A model generated the notes under the pieces. That model was not told the origin of the DNA. It did no database searches and was given only the letters and a program-made list of their open reading frames with translations. Below, in pieces: positions 7,904 to 13,480 of a DNA stretch of 13,480 bases. Source of the stretch: Leclercia sp. UBA7405 (GTDB lineage Bacteria; Pseudomonadota; Gammaproteobacteria; Enterobacterales; Enterobacteriaceae). The translations under genes and the position numbers were made by a program. Each line of letters begins with the position of its first letter. Position 1 is the first letter of the stretch. The stretch is from NCBI GenBank assembly GCA_002469605.1, contig DKMV01000290.1, positions 1-13,480 on the forward strand. Reading direction: 5' to 3'.

Positions 7904-8721
7904 TGGAAGAGCGTAAACTCACCCGTAAGGATCTGCGCCGCTGCTGGCGGGCATGGATGATGCACAATCTGTCGTCGATGAGCTTTGAGCGCCTGGAGTC
8001 GTTCGGCTTTTGCCTGAGCATGCTGCCGGTGGCGAAAAAGCTCTATCCGGATAAAACAGAGCGCACCGAAATGCTGCGCCGTCACGCCTCTTTCTACAAC
8101 ACGGAACCGCAGATTGGCGCGATCGTGAACGGGATGGCGCTGGGGCTGGAAGAGAAAAAAGCTAACGGTGAGCCCATCGACGGCGAAACCATCAATACCC
8201 TGAAGGTTGGCCTGATGGGGCCGATTGCCGGGATTGGCGACTCAATGATCCCGGGCATGCTGATCCCGATCCTGCTGAGTATCGGGATGGCGCTGGCGGC
8301 GGGGGGCAATATTCTCGGCCCGCTGTTTTACACCGTTGCCTGGATGGCCATTATCCTCCCCGGATCCTGGTTCCTGTTTCTTAAAGGCTACCAGATGGGC
8401 TCCGGCTCGGTGGAGATGCTGGTCAGCAGTAAATCCGCCCGCCTGCGCGAAGCGCTCTCGCTGCTGGGCGTATTTGTAATGGGCGGCGTGGCGGCAAGCT
8501 ACGTGAAGCTGGGTACCGGGCTGGAGTTCATCACCAAAGACGGAGTGAACATTCACGTTCAGCAGATGCTCGACGGGATCTTCCCGCAGCTGATGCCGCT
8601 GGTCGTGGTGCTTGGCACCTGGTATCTGATGGCGAAAAAAGGCGTTTCGCCGGTTAAAGCGATGCTGTTACTGCTGGTGCTGGCCGCGCTTGGCGTGGCG
8701 TCCGGTCTGTTTGCCGGTTAA
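7903..8721 (+). CDS. PTS mannose-family EIID membrane component
   Basis: A 272-residue EIID, the fourth subunit that distinguishes mannose-family PTS transporters. Diagnostic features are the N-terminal LTRKDLRRCWRAW, the segment SFERLESFGFCLSMLPVAKKLYP, RHASFYNTEPQIGAIVNGMALGLEE, and the glycine-rich GLMGPIAGIGDSMIPGMLIPIL in the first membrane region. The C-terminus is hydrophobic. TGATG overlap with EIIC. It is the last gene of the operon, closed by the hairpin at 8725-8745. Confidence 0.95.
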   Translation: MEERKLTRKDLRRCWRAWMMHNLSSMSFERLESFGFCLSMLPVAKKLYPDKTERTEMLRRHASFYNTEPQIGAIVNGMALGLEEKKANGEPIDGETINTLKVGLMGPIAGIGDSMIPGMLIPILLSIGMALAAGGNILGPLFYTVAWMAIILPGSWFLFLKGYQMGSGSVEMLVSSKSARLREALSLLGVFVMGGVAASYVKLGTGLEFITKDGVNIHVQQMLDGIFPQLMPLVVVLGTWYLMAKKGVSPVKAMLLLLVLAALGVASGLFAG

Positions 8722-8724
8722 GCG

Positions 8725-8750
8725 AGCCGGGGCGATGCCCCGGCTTATTT
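8725..8750 (+). terminator. Terminator of the PTS operon
   Basis: The perfect stem AGCCGGGGC/GCCCCGGCT (8725-8733, 8737-8745) with a GAT loop is followed by TATTTTAT on the plus strand. It ends the PTS operon 3 bp after the EIID stop. The T-tract touches the stop codon of the convergent isomerase gene. In the minus direction the hairpin has no T-run, so it is a weaker stop for the convergent operon, though no other terminator for that operon is visible. Confidence 0.85.
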
Positions 8751-9520
8751 TATGGCTGGAAGTTGCGCCATAACTCTGCCACTTTGTCCGGGCGGGAGAT
8801 GAACTGAAAACGGGCGGGATCCTCAATAAACTGCTGGTAGAGCGGCGCATCGGTAATGCCGAACTCGCGATAGCGGCGCGGCGTAATCAGCTGCAACCTG
8901 CCCGGCATGTAATGCTTATTATGCTGCCAGATAATATGCGGCCCCTGCACCAGCGGATACCAGGCCAGCCCCTTACGGGCGCGCACGGCCTCATACTCAA
9001 AGCCATATTCACGATCGCACCATGCGCCAAAGGTCAAGGGCTCCTCCGGCGACGCGGAAATCGTTGCGTGCCCCCATCCCGGCGGGACCAGCACTTTATC
9101 TCCCGGCCCCGCCAGCACCGCAAAGCAGCGGCCAGGATCGTTCTCAACGTGCTCCTGCATGTAGATAATCCCTTTGCCCTGCCAGATCTCATATAGCTCC
9201 GGCGGCGACCAGCCGCTGTGGGCGCTGATGCGGTGTACATGCCCCTGGCTGCGCACCGGCTCCTCGCCCAGCGTCCCCGCAGCGTACGTGACCACGCCAA
9301 ACAGCAGCATCCGCTTTTCCAGCTCTTCCCGATCTGCCAGCCGCGCAACGTCCATCGCGATGGCGTAAACCTGCTCCGGCCCTTCGCAGTCAGGATTACG
9401 CAGTGACGGGCGGATCTGATCCAGGGTGCGAATTTCCGGCATCGGCCCGGTAACGTCATCGCCGTAGCTAAAGCCGAGAGGCTGATGGGTAATGGTCATA
9501 TCCAGTCCGTAATTAGCCAT
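8750..9520 (-). CDS. Cupin glucose-6-phosphate-isomerase-like protein, second of pair
   Basis: A 256-residue protein of the cupin-type phosphoglucose isomerase (GPI) family, unrelated in fold to E. coli Pgi. The motif RSQGHVHRISAHSGWSPPEL supplies His94, His96 and Glu108, and VPPGWGHATIS supplies His151, the four expected metal ligands. There is an insert between GHVH and the glutamate compared with the first gene, and about 60 extra residues at the C-terminus (from about residue 195). The ATG at 9520 was chosen: GAGGTG precedes it, it overlaps the upstream stop by 8 bp, and further upstream starts read far into the neighbouring gene. It probably isomerises a sugar phosphate, but the exact substrate is unknown. 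The product diverges strongly from the upstream gene's, so this is not a recent duplication. Confidence 0.83.
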   Translation of the reverse strand: MANYGLDMTITHQPLGFSYGDDVTGPMPEIRTLDQIRPSLRNPDCEGPEQVYAIAMDVARLADREELEKRMLLFGVVTYAAGTLGEEPVRSQGHVHRISAHSGWSPPELYEIWQGKGIIYMQEHVENDPGRCFAVLAGPGDKVLVPPGWGHATISASPEEPLTFGAWCDREYGFEYEAVRARKGLAWYPLVQGPHIIWQHNKHYMPGRLQLITPRRYREFGITDAPLYQQFIEDPARFQFISRPDKVAELWRNFQP

Positions 9521-10076
9521 AGCACACCTCATAGCCCTGAGCATCGTCATCAGCGGCAAACACCCGCAGGGCAAAGCCGTTCGCCAGCGCCGCGTAATCG
9601 TGACCCGCCACGCTGGGCCAGACCGCCAGAGAAGAGAGGGTTTCGCTGCCGGTATTAATCAGCCGGTGGGCGGTAAAAGGCGGGATGATATGCACGGAGC
9701 CGGGGGCAACGCGCTCCAGCCGCGCGTCTCCCTGCTCCGTCTGAAGCAGCAGCAGGCCGCTGCCGCACAGGCCAAAATAGACTTCACCCTGTTCCCGGCG
9801 CTGGTGGAAATGGCCGCGGGTCATAAAAAATTCGCGCCCTACCCTGCCCGCGCGCAGGTGCGTCACGCCAACATACAGCGCCCCCTCTTCCGGCGCAGAG
9901 GCAATCATTGCCACGTCGTATACGCCGCGCGTTGGCTCATGCAGAAGCCAGGCCTCGCGATCGGCAAACACGTCGACAAGCTGTTCCATAGAGGTGGTTT
10001 TACGCACCAGCGTTCCACCCGCAAGCGCGCCCGTTGCCCATGCCAGCTGGGGCGGCATAATAATATCTGGTTTCAT
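9513..10076 (-). CDS. Cupin-type glucose-6-phosphate isomerase, first of pair
   Basis: A 187-residue cupin-type phosphoglucose isomerase, close in length to the archaeal enzyme. The diagnostic motif TRGHFHQRREQGEVYFGLCG gives metal ligands His89, His91 and Glu98, and IPPFTAHRLINTG gives His137. This is the canonical GPI pattern, so conversion of glucose-6-P (or a related aldose phosphate) to fructose-6-P is the best guess. GGAG lies 8 nt before the ATG at 10076. The gene overlaps the next isomerase gene by 8 bp and is preceded by an operator-like palindrome at 10119-10134, linking it to the LacI-type regulator. Enteric bacteria already carry an unrelated Pgi, so this copy is presumably specialised. 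Confidence 0.88.
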   Translation of the reverse strand: MKPDIIMPPQLAWATGALAGGTLVRKTTSMEQLVDVFADREAWLLHEPTRGVYDVAMIASAPEEGALYVGVTHLRAGRVGREFFMTRGHFHQRREQGEVYFGLCGSGLLLLQTEQGDARLERVAPGSVHIIPPFTAHRLINTGSETLSSLAVWPSVAGHDYAALANGFALRVFAADDDAQGYEVCYG

Positions 10077-10118
10077 GTCAGTCTCCGGCCCGAGGAGAAC
10101 AACAGGGCAAGGGTGGCA

Positions 10119-10134
10119 GATTAAACGATTAATC
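10119..10134. promoter_or_regulatory. Operator copy before the isomerase pair
   Basis: GATTAAACGATTAATC has arms GATTAA/TTAATC with a 4-bp centre, matching the copies at 4251-4266 and 4373-4388. It lies about 43 bp before the ATG at 10076 and includes ATTAAT and TTTAAT, both possible -10 elements on the minus strand, so bound repressor would block transcription. It places the convergent operon in the same regulon. Confidence 0.65.
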
Positions 10135-10155
10135 TGAAGCCAGGCGAGGAGGTTT

Positions 10156-10171
10156 TGTCGGGTTAATCACA
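10156..10171 (-). promoter_or_regulatory. Possible CRP site before the isomerase pair
   Basis: The minus strand reads TGTGATTAACCCGACA: one perfect CRP half (TGTGA) and a poor second half (CGACA). Its centre is 41.5 bp upstream of a start near 10122, which fits a class II promoter with ATTAAT (10133-10128) as -10. The same bases contain another GGTTAATC operator-like half (10161-10168), so the reading is ambiguous. Confidence 0.35.
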
Positions 10172-10181
10172 GGTAATCGGC

Positions 10182-10214
10182 AAAAAAAATGCCGACACCT
10201 GAGTGTCGGCATTT
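10182..10214 (-). terminator. Terminator of the ileS-lspA-fkpB-ispH operon
   Basis: A perfect 12-bp stem (10187-10198 with 10203-10214, core TGCCGACAC/GTGTCGGCA) with a CTGA loop is followed on the minus strand by a run of T (complement of A8 at 10182-10189). It lies 18 bp after the ispH stop and insulates the isomerase operon from the housekeeping operon. Confidence 0.93.
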
Positions 10215-10231
10215 CACAGGCCAGAAGAGGC

Positions 10232-11182
10232 TTACTGTACTTCGCGCGCGTCGATACGCAGCTCTTTTGGCACTTCGAAGACGATATTCTCTTCGCGCCC
10301 TTCAAGCGGCACCGCCTCGCCGCCGCCCAGCTGCTGCAGGCGAACGATAACGTTCTGCACCAGGATATCCGGTGCGGAGGCGCCGGCGGTCACGCCAACG
10401 CAGGCCGCCGTTTTCACCCACTCTTCCTGAATGTCTGACGCATCATCAATCAGGTAGGCCGCTTTCCCCATCCGCTGTGCCAGCTCGGCCAGGCGGTTGG
10501 AGTTAGAGGAGTTTTTCGAGCCGACAACCAGCACCACATCCGCCTGTTCGGCCAGCGCACGTACTGCTTCCTGGCGATTGGTGGTGGCGTAGCAGATGTC
10601 ATCTTTACGCGGCCCGACAATTTTCGGGAAGCGGCTGCGCAGGGCATCAATCACATCGGAGGTATCGTCCACGGAGAGGGTGGTCTGGGTCATAAACGAC
10701 AGCTTTGCGTCGTTTTTGACGTTCAGCGTCAGCACATCTTCCGGCGACTCCACCAGGTACATTCCCCCTTCCGGGTTGCTGTACTGGCCCATGGTACCTT
10801 CCACTTCCGGGTGACCAGCATGGCCAATCAGAATCGACTCTTCACCGCGACGACTGGCGCGGGCCACTTCCATATGCACTTTAGTCACTAACGGACAGGT
10901 GGCGTCGAATACGGTCAGGTCACGGTTTTTGGCTTCGTTACGCACCGCCTGAGAAACGCCGTGGGCGGAGAAGATAAGGATAGCGCCGTCAGGCACTTCG
11001 CTAATCTGCTCGATAAAGATCGCCCCGCGCTCGCGCAGGCTATCCACCACGTAGCGGTTATGCACCACTTCATGACGCACATAAATAGGCGCGCCATAAA
11101 TCTCCAGCGCGTTTTCAACAATGCTGATAGCGCGGTCTACACCGGCGCAGAAGCCGCGCGGGTTAGCCAACAGGATCTGCAT
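10232..11182 (-). CDS. ispH: 4-hydroxy-3-methylbut-2-enyl diphosphate reductase
   Basis: IspH (LytB) is the iron-sulfur enzyme for the last step of the MEP isoprenoid pathway, reducing HMBPP to IPP and DMAPP in the cytoplasm. The protein has 316 residues, as in E. coli, and is collinear with it. The three cluster cysteines are at 12 (NPRGFCAGV), 96 (DATCPLVTK) and 197 (DDICYATTN). The active-site residues His41, His124 and Glu126 (GHPEVEGT) are in place. The ATG at 11182 lies inside the end of fkpB, with a 20-bp overlap and the ribosome site GGAGGG within fkpB. It is the last gene of the operon. Confidence 0.98.
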   Translation of the reverse strand: MQILLANPRGFCAGVDRAISIVENALEIYGAPIYVRHEVVHNRYVVDSLRERGAIFIEQISEVPDGAILIFSAHGVSQAVRNEAKNRDLTVFDATCPLVTKVHMEVARASRRGEESILIGHAGHPEVEGTMGQYSNPEGGMYLVESPEDVLTLNVKNDAKLSFMTQTTLSVDDTSDVIDALRSRFPKIVGPRKDDICYATTNRQEAVRALAEQADVVLVVGSKNSSNSNRLAELAQRMGKAAYLIDDASDIQEEWVKTAACVGVTAGASAPDILVQNVIVRLQQLGGGEAVPLEGREENIVFEVPKELRIDAREVQ

Positions 11183-11633
11183 TTACACCCTCCAGCGCCG
11201 GGTCAATCTCCAGCACTTCGATATCAAAATGGACGGTACGCCCGGCAAGGGGATGGTTAAAATCAACGGTGATGGAATCGCCGTTAACTTCACGGATCAC
11301 GCCAGGCATTTCGCTGCCATCCATTGCGGTAAAGAGCATAATGGCCCCGATTTCAGGCTCGCCCGCATCCATAAACTCACGGCGGGAGAAATACTGGATC
11401 AGATCGGGGGATGGCACGCCAAACGCCGCGTCCGGCTCCAGAGAAAAGGCTTTCTTCTCGCCCTCTTTTAGCCCCAGCAGCTGCTGCTCCAGCCCTTCAG
11501 AGAGGGAGGTGTCGCCAAGGCGAAACAGCGCCGGCTTGCCGTTATTACGGGTAGATTCAGCCGTAGAGCCATCATCAAGTTTCAGGGTGAAGTGAACCAG
11601 TATCGCGCTGTTGCTCTGAACGGATTTAGACAT
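11163..11633 (-). CDS. fkpB: FKBP-type peptidyl-prolyl cis-trans isomerase
   Basis: FkpB (SlpA) is a small cytoplasmic FKBP-type prolyl isomerase of the SlyD class with a chaperone-like inserted flap. The 156-residue product follows E. coli FkpB (149 residues) from [19 protein letters not shown] through [20 protein letters not shown] to VLEIDPALE. It then has a C-terminal extension, GVNADPVG, where the E. coli protein ends ALEA. The extension arises because the reading frame continues into ispH for 20 bp. It sits between lspA and ispH, with a REP-like palindrome just upstream. Confidence 0.96.
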   Translation of the reverse strand: MSKSVQSNSAILVHFTLKLDDGSTAESTRNNGKPALFRLGDTSLSEGLEQQLLGLKEGEKKAFSLEPDAAFGVPSPDLIQYFSRREFMDAGEPEIGAIMLFTAMDGSEMPGVIREVNGDSITVDFNHPLAGRTVHFDIEVLEIDPALEGVNADPVG

Positions 11634-11653
11634 GCCAGTTGCTCGCTAATATT

Positions 11654-11678
11654 GCCCGGTGGCGCAGCGCCACCGGGC
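11654..11678. repeat. REP-like palindrome between lspA and fkpB
   Basis: Two 12-base arms, GCCCGGTGGCGC and GCGCCACCGGGC, flank one central base, giving a 25-nt perfect palindrome. The CCCGGTGGCGC core resembles the extragenic palindromes common in Enterobacter and Klebsiella genomes. It lies in the 53-bp gap between lspA and fkpB, co-directional genes. With no T-run on the minus strand it more likely tunes mRNA decay or attenuation than stops transcription. Confidence 0.6.
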
Positions 11679-11686
11679 GGGTTTTA

Positions 11687-12187
11687 TTACACCTGCTCTT
11701 TCGCTGCCGGTTTTGGCAAGAAGCCTTCCAGCACAATTAACGCTGCGCCAACGCAAATCGCGCTGTCGGCCAGGTTAAAGGTCGCGAAATGCCAGTCGCC
11801 GACGTAGAAGTCGATCATATCGACCACAAAGCCGTGCCACAGGCGATCGAACAGGTTACCCAGCGCGCCGCCAATGATCAGCGCGTAGGCGATATTGTTT
11901 AGCTTCTGCGTCGCTTTAGCGCGGTACATCAGCACCGCCAGCACCACGCTGATACCGAGAGCGATACCCGCGAAGAACCAGCGCTGCCAGCCGCCGCTGT
12001 CGGCGAGGAAGCTAAAAGCCGCGCCATAATTGCGCGCATAATGCAGATTAAGCGACGGGAACAGCGGCACCGTATCCCCCAGAGCAAAATTCTGGAGGAT
12101 CAGGAACTTGCTGCCCAGATCGATAATCAGTACAACCACTACCAGCCACAGCCAGCGCAGGCCGGTTGAACCAAGAGATTTACTCAT
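11687..12187 (-). CDS. lspA: Prolipoprotein signal peptidase (signal peptidase II)
   Basis: LspA is the inner-membrane aspartyl protease that cleaves signal peptides from diacylated prolipoproteins. The 166-residue product has four hydrophobic segments (about residues 12-32, 68-88, 96-114 and 137-157). The catalytic aspartates are Asp123 in [11 protein letters not shown] and Asp141 in [13 protein letters not shown]. The segment [10 protein letters not shown] is also conserved. It matches E. coli LspA closely, with two extra residues at the C-terminus. Its ATG shares one base with the ileS TGA (TGATG), so the two are translationally coupled. Confidence 0.97.
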   Translation of the reverse strand: MSKSLGSTGLRWLWLVVVVLIIDLGSKFLILQNFALGDTVPLFPSLNLHYARNYGAAFSFLADSGGWQRWFFAGIALGISVVLAVLMYRAKATQKLNNIAYALIIGGALGNLFDRLWHGFVVDMIDFYVGDWHFATFNLADSAICVGAALIVLEGFLPKPAAKEQV

Positions 12188-13480
12188 CAGGCAAACTTAC
12201 GTTTTTCGCCATCACCGGCGACGTTGCTCACACAGCGTCCGCAAATTTCTGCGTGTTCCGCCACCTTGCCGACATCCGTGGTGTAGTGCCAGCAGCGCGG
12301 GCACTTCTCACCTTCGGCTTTGCTCAGCGCCACTTTCAGCCCTTTGAGCAGTTCGCTCTGCTGGGCATCGGCAGAAGCACCGGCATAATCTGCAACATTC
12401 GCACCTGAGGTCAACAGGACAAATCGTAATTCATCCCCCAGCGCGGTCAGCTTCGCCGCCAGTTCTGGTTCCGCGTACAGCGTTACTGCCGCTTCCAGAG
12501 AGCCGCCCACTTTTTTGTCCGCACGTGCCTGCTCGATCACCTTGTTCACTTCGCCGCGCACTTTCAGCAGTTCTTCCCAGAAAGCATCGTTCATCGGCTC
12601 GGTTTCGCCCAGACCAAACAGCCCCTGGTACCACTCGCCGGTGAAGACATACTGCTCGCGTTCGCCCGGCAGGTAGCCCCAGATTTCATCTGCGGTGAAG
12701 GACATGATCGGCGCCATCCAGCGTACCAGCGCTTCTGCGATGTGATACAGGGCAGTCTGGCAGCTGCGACGCGCCACGCTGTCTGCTTTCGCGGTGTACT
12801 GGCGGTCTTTAATGATGTCGAGGTAGAACGAGCCCATCTCCACGGAGCAGAAGCGCATCAGGCGCTGCACCACTTCGTGGAAGTCGTAGGAGTCATAGGC
12901 TTTAATGATGTCATCCTGCGCCGCTTTCGCACAGCCAACCGCCCAGCGATCCAGCACCACCATCTCTTCCGGTTTCACCATATCTTTCGCCGGATCGAAG
13001 CCGTTGAGGTTCGCCAGCAGGAAGCGCGCGGTGTTACGGATACGACGATAGGCGTCGGCGGAGCGTTTCAGGATCTCGTCGGAGACCGCCATCTCGCCGG
13101 AATAGTCGGTAGAGGCGACCCACAGACGCAGAATGTCCGCGCCAAGCTTATCCATCACATCCTGCGGCGCTACCGTGTTGCCGATCGACTTCGACATCTT
13201 GCGACCCTGACCATCCACGGTAAACCCGTGCGTCAGAACCTGACGATAAGGCGCTTTGCCCTTCATCGCGGTAGAGATCATCAGCGATGACATAAACCAG
13301 CCGCGATGCTGGTCGGAACCTTCCAGATACATGTCGGCAGAATGGCCGCCAAATTCCGGACGCGCGTCGACGACGGCATAGCTGGTAGAGCCGGAGTCGA
13401 ACCAGACGTCCAGCGTATCCGGCACCTTCACATAGTTGTCGGCGTCGTCGCCCATCAGGTCGCGCGGATCGAGATCCCAC
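12187..13480 (-). CDS. ileS: Isoleucine-tRNA ligase, C-terminal part (cut by window edge)
   Basis: The last ~430 residues of class Ia isoleucyl-tRNA synthetase, which charges tRNA-Ile; the E. coli protein has 938 residues, so this begins near residue 509. Visible are the catalytic-domain segment [12 protein letters not shown], the [14 protein letters not shown] region, the KMSKS loop ([10 protein letters not shown], codons 13200-13186) and the anticodon-binding domain. The C-terminal zinc-binding pairs CPRC and CGRC close the protein, ending GEKRKFA. It is collinear with E. coli IleS without indels. The N-terminal half, including the editing domain and HIGH motif, lies beyond the right edge. 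Confidence 0.97.
   Translation of the reverse strand, partial: WDLDPRDLMGDDADNYVKVPDTLDVWFDSGSTSYAVVDARPEFGGHSADMYLEGSDQHRGWFMSSLMISTAMKGKAPYRQVLTHGFTVDGQGRKMSKSIGNTVAPQDVMDKLGADILRLWVASTDYSGEMAVSDEILKRSADAYRRIRNTARFLLANLNGFDPAKDMVKPEEMVVLDRWAVGCAKAAQDDIIKAYDSYDFHEVVQRLMRFCSVEMGSFYLDIIKDRQYTAKADSVARRSCQTALYHIAEALVRWMAPIMSFTADEIWGYLPGEREQYVFTGEWYQGLFGLGETEPMNDAFWEELLKVRGEVNKVIEQARADKKVGGSLEAAVTLYAEPELAAKLTALGDELRFVLLTSGANVADYAGASADAQQSELLKGLKVALSKAEGEKCPRCWHYTTDVGKVAEHAEICGRCVSNVAGDGEKRKFA

Noticed and set aside
10077..10231. Remnant of rihC or an insertion scar beside ispH
   Set aside because: The gap is fully accounted for by the terminator, the operator-like palindrome and the isomerase leader. 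No rihC-like coding remnant, target duplication or transposase fragment was seen here or at 3090-3222.

Overview
The window reads as enterobacterial chromosome (Enterobacteriaceae, close to Enterobacter/Klebsiella-type genera). The evidence is near-identity of the ileS, lspA, fkpB, ispH, dapB, carA and carB products to remembered E. coli proteins, the same gene order as E. coli, and an intact E. coli-style carAB control region (two ARG boxes, a PurR box, a RutR site). The genus cannot be fixed by eye.

Layout. Positions 1-3089 (minus strand) hold the 5' part of carB, carA, the long carAB control region and dapB. carA carries a single-base deletion at a homopolymer junction near 1144-1151 and is frameshifted as given. 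Positions 10232-13480 (minus strand) hold ispH, fkpB, lspA and the C-terminal half of ileS, an ordinary housekeeping operon with a REP-like palindrome between lspA and fkpB.

Between these blocks, where E. coli K-12 has rihC, lies an accessory sugar locus of about 7 kb (3223-10134). A LacI-family regulator (minus) is divergent from a five-gene plus-strand operon. That operon encodes a large ManA-like phosphomannose isomerase with an extra N-terminal kinase-like domain, followed by a complete four-subunit mannose-family PTS (EIIA, EIIB, EIIC, EIID). A strong terminator separates it from a convergent two-gene operon encoding two different cupin-type glucose-6-phosphate-isomerase-like proteins.

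The regulator's promoter region, the PTS promoter and the isomerase-pair promoter all carry variants of one palindrome, roughly GGTTAATCGATTAACC. A perfect CRP core (TGTGA-N6-TCACA) sits in the divergent promoter region. The three transcripts therefore look like one LacI-type, catabolite-controlled regulon. The likely job is uptake and phosphorylation of a hexose by the PTS, then aldose/ketose isomerisation of the sugar phosphate into glycolysis. No aldolase, glycosidase, deaminase or epimerase is present, so a neutral monosaccharide is the most economical substrate, but its identity cannot be read from the sequence.

No tRNA, rRNA, CRISPR array, transposase or integrase was seen.
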